NCBI GenBank assembly: GCA_944349545.1
Contig: CALVNG010000003.1
Span: 1-64,000, forward strand
Origin: an uncultured Eubacteriales bacterium
GTDB taxonomy: Bacteria; Bacillota; Clostridia; Christensenellales; Aristaeellaceae
Length of the DNA stretch: 64,000 nt
Reading direction: 5' to 3'
Positions 7,629 through 15,248 of the stretch are shown here, piece by piece; within the stretch, counting starts at the first letter, position 1, and the number at the start of each line of letters is the position of its first letter. Position numbers and translations under genes: made by a program. The notes under the pieces are model-generated. The model did not search any database. It saw nothing but the letters and a program-made list of their open reading frames with translations, and was not told where the DNA came from.

Positions 7629-8530
7629 TGCCAAAGCTGATTGTGATAGCGGGCACCAACGCGTCCGGCAAGAGCGGCCTGGGCGTGGAGCTGGCCCTGC
7701 GATACGGCGGCGAGATCGTTTCGGCGGATTCGCGGCAGGTGTTTCGCGGGCTGAACCTGGGCAGCGGCAAGATCACGCCCGAAGAAATGAAAGGCGTAAG
7801 GCATCACCTGATCGATGTGTGCGAGGCGGGCGACTTTTTTTCCATGGCGGATTTCCAGCGCATGGCCTACGAGGCCGTCGACGGCATTGTGGCGCGGGGA
7901 AAGCCGCCTTTTTTGGTGGGCGGCACGGGCCTGTACGTGGATTCGGTGGCGGACGGCTATGAGCTGTCGGACCGCATGCCGGACCTGGCCTATCGCGCGG
8001 AGCTGGAAAAGCGGACCACGGAGGAGCTATACGCCATGCTGCTCAAGGCCGTGCCCGACGTACAGGTGGAACGGCGCAACCGCAACCGCGTGATGCGCCT
8101 GCTGGAAAAGCTGCACGACGGCGACGACGTCATCCCCGGCCGCAGCCCGCGCTACGAGACGCTGCGCCTGGGGGTAACCTGGGACCGTGACACCCTTCGC
8201 CGCCGCATCGACGAACGGCTGGACCGGCGGCTTGGCGAGGGCATGGTGGAGGAGGTGCGCGGGCTTCTGCAAAGAGGCGTGAGCGAGGAATTCCTGCTCA
8301 AGCTCGGATTGGAATACCGCTTCATCACGCAGTACCTGACGGGGCAGATCGCCACGCTTCAGGAGATGCGCGACCTGCTCTCCACGGCCATCAAGCAGTT
8401 TGCCAAGCGTCAGATGACCTGGTTCCGGCGTGACGAGAGCATCCACTGGCTGGACATGACGGCCGACCCCCTCGCGCAGGCCTGTGGGCTCATCGACGAC
8501 TTCCTTTTCGAAAAAAACACAGGCAAATGA
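7625..8530 (+). CDS. miaA: tRNA dimethylallyltransferase
   Basis: A 301-residue enzyme that adds the dimethylallyl group to N6 of A37 in tRNAs reading UNN codons. The P-loop GTNASGKSGL is at residues 10-19. DSRQVFRGLNLGSGK is the substrate-binding motif with the catalytic aspartate, and GGTGLYVDSV and KRQMTWFRRD follow, the last being the conserved C-terminal tRNA-contact region. Length is near the family norm. It overlaps the GNAT gene (ATGA) and ends the metG operon. No strong terminator follows; a weak CGGTTTT/AAAACCG inverted repeat starts just after the stop. Confidence 0.96.
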   Translation: MMPKLIVIAGTNASGKSGLGVELALRYGGEIVSADSRQVFRGLNLGSGKITPEEMKGVRHHLIDVCEAGDFFSMADFQRMAYEAVDGIVARGKPPFLVGGTGLYVDSVADGYELSDRMPDLAYRAELEKRTTEELYAMLLKAVPDVQVERRNRNRVMRLLEKLHDGDDVIPGRSPRYETLRLGVTWDRDTLRRRIDERLDRRLGEGMVEEVRGLLQRGVSEEFLLKLGLEYRFITQYLTGQIATLQEMRDLLSTAIKQFAKRQMTWFRRDESIHWLDMTADPLAQACGLIDDFLFEKNTGK

Positions 8531-8696
8531 ACGGTTTTGGCCAAGCGGAAAAAAACCGCCCAAAATTCGTGAAAAGATTGTCATGGGGGCAGGAAAACAG
8601 GAAGGATATGCAGAATCAAATGAATGGGGTGCAAGTTGGACTTTCGCCAGCTTGCCCCTGACCAAAGACCATTACCGCATGGAAGGGAGAACGGAA
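8531..8696 (+). other. Intergenic region with a strong hairpin before the decarboxylase operon
   Basis: The 166-bp gap holds a hairpin with arms GCAAGTTGG (8631-8639) and CCAGCTTGC (8647-8655), extendable by GGG/CCC with one bulged base. A frame in phase with mmdA is open across the hairpin from ATG 8583, so an N-terminally extended product is formally possible. I did not find a convincing -35/-10 pair. Confidence 0.45.
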
Positions 8697-10169
8697 ATGC
8701 ACAACTCTCAAGACCTTCAAAAGGTGCTGGAAATTCGTGACGCCATCCTCGGCGGCAACGAAAAGCGCCTCAAGGAACAGCGCGAGGCGGGCAAGCTGAC
8801 CGCGCGCGAGCGCGTGGAAAAGCTCGTGGACGCCGGCAGCTTTGTGGAGCTGTTTGCGCTGGTGAGCCAAAACGAGGAAGGCGCGGGTGTGATAACCGGA
8901 TATGCCACCATTGAGGAGCGTCCGGTGTACCTCTTTGCGCAGGATTTCACCGTTCACGGCGGCGCCATGGGCAAGGCCCAGGCCGCCAAGATCCTCAAGC
9001 TCCTGGACATGGCCCTCAAGACCGGCGCGCCTGTGGTGGCGCTGCTGGATAGCGCCGGCGTGCGCATTGACGAAGGCGCCGCCGCCATGAGCGCTTACAG
9101 CGAAATTTACCAGAAGCTGGCCCGCATGAGCGGCGTATGCCCCATCGTGTCGGTGGTGCTGGGCCCCTGCATCGGCGGCGCTGCGCTGCTGACGCAGCTG
9201 GCCGACGTATCCATCGTGGCGGAAAAGGTGGGCGAAGTGATGGTGTTCGGCCCGCAGGTGCTGGCCGCCATGAACGGCCTGGCCGTGAAGCCCGAGGAGC
9301 TGGGCGGCGCGAAGGTGGCCGCCGGCATGGGCGCCTGCGCGCTGACCGCCGCTACCGAGGACGAGGCGCTTTTGAAGGCCAAGCAGGTGCTGGCTCTTCT
9401 GCCCTCCAGCAACCTTGAGGACAGCGAGATCATTGATGTGGACGACATGAGCCGTCTGCTGCCGGCCATTGATCCTTCCGATGTGGATGCGCTGGTGGCC
9501 GCGCTGATGGACGGTGGCGCCTCCATCGAGCTGTATGCCGCCTATGAGCCTTCCGTGCGCGTATTCATGGGCCGCATGGGCGGCCGCAGCGTGGGCGTGG
9601 TGGCTGCCAGCGGCAAGCTGACCGCCGGCGCCCTGCAGAAGGCCGCGCGCTTCGTGCGCTTCATGGACTGCTTCGGCATCGCCATCATCAGCCTGCTGAA
9701 CACCTGCGGCGTGACCGTGGACAGCGTGAAGGCCCAGGGCTGGCTGTTCAAGGCCCAGAGCCAGCTGCTCTTCGCCTATGCCGAGGCCACCGCGCCCAAG
9801 CTGGCCGTGGTGACCGGCGACGCTATCGGCCAGGCCTATGTGGCCATGGGCGGCAAGGCCAATGCCGACGTAACCTACGCCTGGCCCGGAGCGGTGATTT
9901 CCGCCCTGACGCCCGAAGCGGCCGTGGCCGTGCTCTATGCGGATGAGGTCAAGGCCGACAAGACCCTGTCCGTGGAGGAAGCCCGCGCCAAGTATGCCGA
10001 CGAGTATGTTGAAAAGGTGGCCGGGGCGGTCAACGCCGCCAAGGACGGCATGGTGGACGATATCATCGATCCCGCCAGGACCCGCGCCATGCTGATCTCC
10101 GCCCTGGAGATGCTCAGCTCCAAGCGCGATTCCAACCCGCCCAAGAAGCATGACAACCTGCCCATGTAA
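8697..10169 (+). CDS. mmdA: Acyl-CoA carboxyltransferase subunit, methylmalonyl-CoA decarboxylase alpha type
   Basis: A 490-residue protein of the acetyl-CoA carboxylase carboxyltransferase (crotonase-like) family. GKLTARERVEKLVDAGSFVE is the usual opening and QDFTVHGGAMGKAQAAKI is a conserved acyl-CoA-binding segment. CIGGAALLTQLADVSI lies in the first half, and a second crotonase half contains the GDAIGQAYVAMGGKA region. It would transfer CO2 from a CoA thioester, typically methylmalonyl-CoA, to carrier-bound biotin. ATG 8697 is chosen because GGAAGGGAG lies seven bases upstream; in-frame starts at 8679 and 8583 are less likely. It heads an operon with an OadG-like anchor, a biotin carrier, a membrane beta subunit and an OadA-type enzyme. 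Confidence 0.9.
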   Translation: MHNSQDLQKVLEIRDAILGGNEKRLKEQREAGKLTARERVEKLVDAGSFVELFALVSQNEEGAGVITGYATIEERPVYLFAQDFTVHGGAMGKAQAAKILKLLDMALKTGAPVVALLDSAGVRIDEGAAAMSAYSEIYQKLARMSGVCPIVSVVLGPCIGGAALLTQLADVSIVAEKVGEVMVFGPQVLAAMNGLAVKPEELGGAKVAAGMGACALTAATEDEALLKAKQVLALLPSSNLEDSEIIDVDDMSRLLPAIDPSDVDALVAALMDGGASIELYAAYEPSVRVFMGRMGGRSVGVVAASGKLTAGALQKAARFVRFMDCFGIAIISLLNTCGVTVDSVKAQGWLFKAQSQLLFAYAEATAPKLAVVTGDAIGQAYVAMGGKANADVTYAWPGAVISALTPEAAVAVLYADEVKADKTLSVEEARAKYADEYVEKVAGAVNAAKDGMVDDIIDPARTRAMLISALEMLSSKRDSNPPKKHDNLPM

Positions 10170-10190
10170 CGCCGAAAGGAAGGGATATTC

Positions 10191-10553
10191 ATGGAGAACT
10201 TGATCTTCGGCCTTGGCGTTATGGTGATCGGCCTTCTGGTTGTGTTTCTCGGCCTGATTATCCTGATCGTGTTTATCAAGGTGCTTTCGATGATCACCGA
10301 CAGGTCCACCGGCATCAAGAAGCCTGAAAAGGCTCCGGCTGCCGCGCCCGTCGTGCCTGCGCCGCCTGTGGCCGCTCCGGCGCCCGCGGTCAGCGAGGGC
10401 GTAAGCGCCGAGGTGGTCGCCGCCATCACTGCCGCGATCGCCGCCGTGTGGCAGGCGCCCACCGGATTTGTGGTGCGCCATGTCAAGCGCGTCAACAACG
10501 CGCCCGCCTGGAACTGCGCGGGCCGCGAGGAACAGACCTACAGCCGCTTCTGA
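10191..10553 (+). CDS. OadG-type delta/gamma subunit of a Na+-translocating decarboxylase
   Basis: A 120-residue anchor protein. One transmembrane helix (about residues 5-32, GLGVMVIGLLVVFLGLIILI) is followed by an Ala-Pro-rich flexible linker (about 45-70). The C-terminal FVVRHVKRVNNAPAW ending is conserved in the family. Such subunits hold the carboxyltransferase and carrier at the membrane beta subunit, and can bind Zn2+ to assist carboxyltransfer. It follows mmdA by 21 bases. Its size fits OadG or MmdD-like proteins; the sequence alone does not separate the two names. Confidence 0.87.
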   Translation: MENLIFGLGVMVIGLLVVFLGLIILIVFIKVLSMITDRSTGIKKPEKAPAAAPVVPAPPVAAPAPAVSEGVSAEVVAAITAAIAAVWQAPTGFVVRHVKRVNNAPAWNCAGREEQTYSRF

Positions 10554-10600
10554 TTTCCCGGTAAATCACTACTGTATTTGTTGAAGGAGGATTCCACCCC

Positions 10601-10990
10601 ATGCGTCAGTTCAATATTACGGTCAATGGAGTCGCTTATTCCGTCGCCGTCGAAGAAGTGGGCGCTGCGTCCGCTCCCGTTGCCGCTCCCGTGGCTGCTC
10701 CCGCTCCCGTCGCCGCTCCGGCTCCCGCCGCTGCGCCCGCGCCTGCCGCGCCTGCTGCTCCCGCCCCCGTGGCCGGTGGCCAGAAGGTGAACGCCCCCAT
10801 GCCCGGCACCATTCTTGAGGTGCGCGTGACCGAGGGCGCCGCCGTGAAGAAGGGCGATATCCTGCTGATCCTGGAAGCCATGAAGATGGAAAACGAGATC
10901 ATGTCTCCCTGCGACGGCACCATCAAGCAGGTTGTGGCCGCCAAGGGCGCTTCCGTCAACAGCGGCGATCCGCTCATCGTCATCGGCTGA
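10601..10990 (+). CDS. Biotin carboxyl carrier subunit
   Basis: A 129-residue biotin carrier. The C-terminal biotinyl domain (about residues 60-129) has the biotin-attachment motif EAMKMENE with the target lysine between two methionines. The N-terminal 20 residues form a short strand-rich segment, then comes an Ala-Pro linker (about 23-57). The carrier moves carboxybiotin between the carboxyltransferase and the Na+ pump. A strong AAGGAGG ribosome binding site precedes it. It is the only biotin carrier in the operon, so both carboxyltransferases would have to use it. Confidence 0.94.
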   Translation: MRQFNITVNGVAYSVAVEEVGAASAPVAAPVAAPAPVAAPAPAAAPAPAAPAAPAPVAGGQKVNAPMPGTILEVRVTEGAAVKKGDILLILEAMKMENEIMSPCDGTIKQVVAAKGASVNSGDPLIVIG

Positions 10991-11045
10991 GATCATCCGC
11001 GGCTTTTTCCCACATCCTCAAAAGAAAGCGAGTTGATTTCAAACC

Positions 11046-12500
11046 ATGAACGTGGGCGAGAGTTTAATCAAGCTTTGCCAGGATTCCGGCATTTACGCGC
11101 TGTTTGCTGATCCCAAGCCGCTGATCATGATCGCTATCGCGTGCGTGCTGCTCTACCTGGCCGTGGTCAAAAAGTACGAGCCGCTTTTGCTGATGCCCAT
11201 TGCATTCGGCATGCTGCTGACCAACCTGCCCATCGCCGGCATGTACAATCAGGAGCTTTTCGCAGGCGGCCATACCAACTGGAGCCTGTTTGGCGGCGCG
11301 GTCCTGCTGGATTCCTCCTCGCTGACCAACGCGGCTGCCTACACCTTTACGGCGCAGGGAGCAGTGATGGATCAGGCAGGAAACATGCTGGGCCAGATTG
11401 TGGACGCCATCACCGCCGGCGGCGCGTTTAACGCCGCAGGCGCGCTGATTGCTGCCGACGGTTCCATCCTGGCCAACAGCGCGCAGATCATCATCAGCTC
11501 CGCGGGCGCCTATCTCGCGGACGGCCAGGTCTTTGCCGTGGGCGGCCAGCTTCTGGCGACGGCCGGCAAGGTCATCACCCCCGGCCTTCTGGACTACCTG
11601 TACCTGGGCGTCAAGCTGGGCATTTACCCCTGCCTGATCTTCCTGGGCGTGGGCTGCATGACGGACTTCGGTCCCCTGATTGCCAACCCCAAGAGCCTGC
11701 TTCTGGGCGCTGCCGCTCAGCTGGGCATCTTCATCACCTTCATCGTCTGCTACACCCTGATGGGCTTCACCCCGCAGGAAGCGGCCTCCACCGGCATCAT
11801 CGGCGGCGCGGACGGCCCCACCGCCATCTACCTCACCGGCAAGCTGGCCCCGCATCTGCTTGGCCCCATCGCCGTGGCTGCCTACAGCTACATGGCGCTG
11901 GTGCCCGTGATCCAGCCGCCCATCATGCGCGCCCTGACCACCAAGAAGGAGCGCGAGATCGTCATGGAGCAGCTGCGCCCCGTGAGCAAGCGCGAGAAGA
12001 TCATCTTCCCCATCGCGGTGACCATCATCGTAAGCCTGCTCCTGCCCTCTGCGGCTCCGCTGGTGGGCTGCCTGATGCTGGGCAACCTGTTCCGTGAAAG
12101 CGGCGTTGTGGACCGCCTCAACAAGACCGCTCAGAACGAGCTGATGAACATCGTCACCATCTTCCTGGGCACCACCGTGGGCGCCACCGCTACCGCCTCC
12201 ACCTTCCTGTCGCCCAAGACGCTGGGCATCATCGTCGTGGGCGTGCTCGCCTTCGGCTTTGGCACCGCGGGCGGCGTGCTGCTGGCCAAGGTCATGAACA
12301 AGCTCTCCGGCGGCAAGATCAACCCGCTCATCGGTTCCGCCGGTGTGTCCGCCGTGCCGATGGCCGCGCGTGTGAGCCAGGTGGAGGGCCAGAAGGCCAA
12401 TCCCGGCAACTTCCTGCTCATGCACGCCATGGGTCCCAATGTGGCAGGCGTGATCGGTTCGGCCATCGCCGCCGGCATCCTGCTGAGCATGTTCGGTTAA
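11046..12500 (+). CDS. oadB: Na+-translocating decarboxylase beta subunit
   Basis: A 484-residue polytopic membrane protein. It decarboxylates carboxybiotin and pumps Na+ outward. Highly conserved stretches are [45 protein letters not shown], and [14 protein letters not shown] with [16 protein letters not shown] at the end. The aspartate of [11 protein letters not shown] is the known Na+-site residue in the Klebsiella enzyme. An Ala/Gly-rich segment of about 110 residues (about 68-180) between the second and third conserved blocks makes it longer than many homologues. It follows the carrier gene by 55 bases and precedes the OadA-type gene by 23 bases. Confidence 0.95.
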   Translation: MNVGESLIKLCQDSGIYALFADPKPLIMIAIACVLLYLAVVKKYEPLLLMPIAFGMLLTNLPIAGMYNQELFAGGHTNWSLFGGAVLLDSSSLTNAAAYTFTAQGAVMDQAGNMLGQIVDAITAGGAFNAAGALIAADGSILANSAQIIISSAGAYLADGQVFAVGGQLLATAGKVITPGLLDYLYLGVKLGIYPCLIFLGVGCMTDFGPLIANPKSLLLGAAAQLGIFITFIVCYTLMGFTPQEAASTGIIGGADGPTAIYLTGKLAPHLLGPIAVAAYSYMALVPVIQPPIMRALTTKKEREIVMEQLRPVSKREKIIFPIAVTIIVSLLLPSAAPLVGCLMLGNLFRESGVVDRLNKTAQNELMNIVTIFLGTTVGATATASTFLSPKTLGIIVVGVLAFGFGTAGGVLLAKVMNKLSGGKINPLIGSAGVSAVPMAARVSQVEGQKANPGNFLLMHAMGPNVAGVIGSAIAAGILLSMFG

Positions 12501-12523
12501 TTGCAGTATAAGAGGTGAAAACA

Positions 12524-13924
12524 ATGGCCAAGGTTGGAATTACCGATACGATTCTGCGCGACGCGCACCAGAGCCAGGCCGCGACGCGCATGAGATTTTC
12601 CCAGATGGAACCCGCGTTTGACAAGCTGGACAAGGTAGGCTACTTCTCCCTGGAATGCTGGGGCGGCGCCACGTTTGACAGCTGCCTGCGCTTCCTCAAC
12701 GAGGACCCGTGGGAGCGCCTGCGCAAGCTGCGCAAGGGCCTGCCCAATACCAAGCTGCAGATGCTGCTGCGCGGCCAGAACCTACTGGGCTACAAGCATT
12801 ACGCTGACGACGTGGTCGATTTCTTCGTCAAAAAGACGGTGGAAAACGGCTGCGACATCATCCGCTGCTTTGACGCCCTCAACGATCTGCGCAACATGGA
12901 GACCGCCGTCAAGGCCACCAAGAAGTACGGCGGCACCGCCGAGGTGGCCATGAGCTACACCATCAGCCCTGTCCACACGGAGGATTACTTCGTCAAGCTC
13001 GCCGCCGACATCGCCAAGATGGGCGCGGACATCATCTGCATCAAGGACATGGCCAACCTCCTTCTGCCCTACAGCGCCTACAGCCTGATCAAGCGCCTCA
13101 AGGCCGAAACGAATCTGCCCATCGTCCTGCACACGCATGATACCACCGGTACCGGCGCCATGACGCTCCTTAAGGCCGTCGAGGCGGGCGTGGACGTGAT
13201 CGACACCGCGCTTTCCGCGCTGGGCAACGGCACCTCGCAGCCCACCACCGAGTCCATGGTGGCGACGCTCCAGGGCACCGAGTACGACACCGGGCTGGAC
13301 CTCAAGCTCCTGAGCGACCTGGCCGCCTACTTCCGCGGCGTAGCGGACGAGCTGACCAAGGAAGGCTGGCGCGATCCCGCCCGCGTGCTCTCCACCGACG
13401 CAAACACGCTCCTCTATCAGGTGCCCGGCGGCATGCTGAGCAACCTGATCGGCCAGCTCAAGCAGGCCAACGCCATGGATAAGTACTACGACGTGCTGGC
13501 CGAGGTGCCGCGCGTGCGCAAGGACTTCGGCTATCCGCCGCTGGTCACGCCCACCAGCCAGATCGTGGGCACCCAGGCCGTGATGAACATCCTGGGCGGC
13601 GAGCGCTACAAGATGGTCACCAAGGAGTCCAAGGGCCTGCTGCGCGGCGAGTACGGCAAGCTGCCCGCGCCCGTCAACGAGGAAGTGCGCAAGAAGTGCA
13701 TCGGCGACGACAAGGTCATCACCCATCGTCCTGCCGACGACATTCCCCCGGAGCTGGAGAAGTACCGCGAGGAGATCCGCGATTACTACCAGCAGGAAGA
13801 GGACGTGCTCAGCTATGCCCTGTTCCCGCAGGTGGCGATCAAGTTCTTCCAGTACCGCCAGGCCAAGCAGCTTGGTGTGGACAGCACCATGCTCAACAAG
13901 GAAGAAAAGACCATGCCCGTCTAA
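12524..13924 (+). CDS. oadA: Oxaloacetate decarboxylase alpha / transcarboxylase 5S-type carboxyltransferase
   Basis: A 466-residue HMGL-type TIM barrel plus a carboxylase C-terminal domain. ITDTILRDAHQSQAATRM gives the metal-binding aspartate and the DAHQS motif. CIKDMANLLLP carries the catalytic carbamylated lysine position, and LHTHDTTGTGAM supplies the metal-ligand histidines. The substrate would be oxaloacetate, or pyruvate in the reverse direction. There is no fused biotin domain, which fits the separate carrier upstream. AGAGGTG seven bases before ATG 12524 supports this start. It ends the operon and a strong terminator follows. It could also serve as a pyruvate carboxylase B-like or transcarboxylase 5S subunit. 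Confidence 0.93.
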   Translation: MAKVGITDTILRDAHQSQAATRMRFSQMEPAFDKLDKVGYFSLECWGGATFDSCLRFLNEDPWERLRKLRKGLPNTKLQMLLRGQNLLGYKHYADDVVDFFVKKTVENGCDIIRCFDALNDLRNMETAVKATKKYGGTAEVAMSYTISPVHTEDYFVKLAADIAKMGADIICIKDMANLLLPYSAYSLIKRLKAETNLPIVLHTHDTTGTGAMTLLKAVEAGVDVIDTALSALGNGTSQPTTESMVATLQGTEYDTGLDLKLLSDLAAYFRGVADELTKEGWRDPARVLSTDANTLLYQVPGGMLSNLIGQLKQANAMDKYYDVLAEVPRVRKDFGYPPLVTPTSQIVGTQAVMNILGGERYKMVTKESKGLLRGEYGKLPAPVNEEVRKKCIGDDKVITHRPADDIPPELEKYREEIRDYYQQEEDVLSYALFPQVAIKFFQYRQAKQLGVDSTMLNKEEKTMPV

Positions 13925-13933
13925 CCCGCATGC

Positions 13934-13968
13934 AACGGGACGGCCGCGCGCCGTCCCGTTTTGTTTTT
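13934..13968 (+). terminator. Intrinsic terminator of the decarboxylase operon
   Basis: A perfect 10-bp stem, AACGGGACGG (13934-13943) with CCGTCCCGTT (13951-13960), a seven-base loop, and the T-rich tail TTGTTTTT. Confidence 0.93.
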
Positions 13969-14046
13969 CGGGATACATACCGCCGGAGGCGACACACCAT
14001 AATGAAAAAGGGCGGGAAAACAGACGCCGCCTGTAAGGAGAAAAAC

Positions 14047-15021
14047 ATGTGTACCAGTATTGCACTGACAACAGGAGACTTTTACTTTGGACGAAATCTT
14101 GACCTGGAGTATTCCTTTGGAGAACAGGTGGCGGTCACTCCGCGCCAATACCCGATTGTCTTTCGCAGAGCGGGTGAATGCAGGCGGCACCATGCCATGA
14201 TCGGCATGGCGACGGTGATGGAGGGGTATCCTCTGTATGCTGAAGCGGCCAATGAAAAAGGCCTGTGCATCGCGGGCCTGAACTTCCCTGAGAATGCCTA
14301 CTATCCCCCCCAAGAGGCGGCGGACAAGGCCAATATATCCCCCTTTGAGCTGCCGCTGTGGGTGCTGGGGCAGTGCGCCAGCGTGGAGGAGGCCCGCGCG
14401 CTGCTCAATCGCACCCACATCGTGGGCATACCCTTCAGCGAACACATGCCCCTCGCGCTGCTGCACTGGCACATCGCGGACCGGGAGCGCTCCATCGTCG
14501 TGGAATGTATGCAAAGCGGCATGCGCGTATATGACAATCCTGTGGGCGTGCTCACCAACAATCCGCCTTTCGACTTCCAGCTGACCAACCTGCGCCAGTA
14601 CATGGGTATACGCTCCGCAGAGCCTGATGACACCTTCGGCGCCGGGCTTGAGCTGGCTCCGTTTGGACGGGGATTCGGGACCATCGGCCTTCCGGGGGAT
14701 TATTCGCCAGCGTCCCGTTTTGTGAAGGCGGCCTTCCTCAGACTCAATTCCGTCTGCGAGGAGGAGGAGAACAGCAGCGTGTCGCAGTTTTTCCACCTGC
14801 TGGACGCGGTGGCCATGCCGCGTGGCGCGGTCAGGGCGGGCGACCGCTGGGACATCACCACCTATTCCTGCTGCATCAATGCCAGCCGGGGCGTCTACTA
14901 TTACAAAACCTATGACAACAGCCAGCTCACGGCCGTCGATATGCGCCGTGAGGATCTGGAGGGCGAGCAGGTGAAAAGCTTCGCACTGGAGAGTGGACAG
15001 CGGATTGCCCGCGCAAACTGA
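14047..15021 (+). CDS. bsh: Conjugated bile salt hydrolase (choloylglycine hydrolase family)
   Basis: A 324-residue Ntn-hydrolase. After Met removal, Cys2 becomes the N-terminal nucleophile (MCTSIAL). Other family residues are present: FGRNLDLEYSF near 14-24 with the catalytic Arg and Asp, the Asn of GLNFPENAYY, the Asn in TNNPPFDFQL, and the Arg of SPASRF. The overall pattern closely resembles Clostridium bile salt hydrolases, including LLWVL-like, EHMPLALLHW and YYYKTYDNSQ segments. It would deconjugate glycine- or taurine-bile acids; penicillin V acylase activity is the alternative. There is no signal peptide, so it is cytoplasmic. The start has AAGGAG upstream. It stands alone between two terminator-like hairpins. 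Confidence 0.93.
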   Translation: MCTSIALTTGDFYFGRNLDLEYSFGEQVAVTPRQYPIVFRRAGECRRHHAMIGMATVMEGYPLYAEAANEKGLCIAGLNFPENAYYPPQEAADKANISPFELPLWVLGQCASVEEARALLNRTHIVGIPFSEHMPLALLHWHIADRERSIVVECMQSGMRVYDNPVGVLTNNPPFDFQLTNLRQYMGIRSAEPDDTFGAGLELAPFGRGFGTIGLPGDYSPASRFVKAAFLRLNSVCEEEENSSVSQFFHLLDAVAMPRGAVRAGDRWDITTYSCCINASRGVYYYKTYDNSQLTAVDMRREDLEGEQVKSFALESGQRIARAN

Positions 15022-15065
15022 TCGCAGGAAAGCAGCGCCGGAAAGGAACGCTTCTTCCCAGCCCG

Positions 15066-15123
15066 AACCGCCGACAGAAGGCCGCCTTCCGCAAGCAGCC
15101 GATTTGCCGGCGGTTTGTTTATT
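15066..15123 (+). terminator. Possible terminator after the bile salt hydrolase gene
   Basis: AACCGCCG (15066-15073) pairs with CGGCGGTT (15108-15115), with an internal GAAGG/CCTTC hairpin, followed by TGTTTATT. The long branched loop makes it weaker evidence than the other terminators. The rest of the 227-bp gap shows no clear promoter. Confidence 0.4.
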
Positions 15124-15248
15124 CTGCGGGGGATTGTTACATTTTTGGCAGCGCAAACCCGACGGCGTGGGAAGAAAACCCAGATTCGTTGCGTTCCATA
15201 TGCGTAAGCGCTTCAAAACGCGCCGCGGCGCGGCAAGGAGGAACGCAG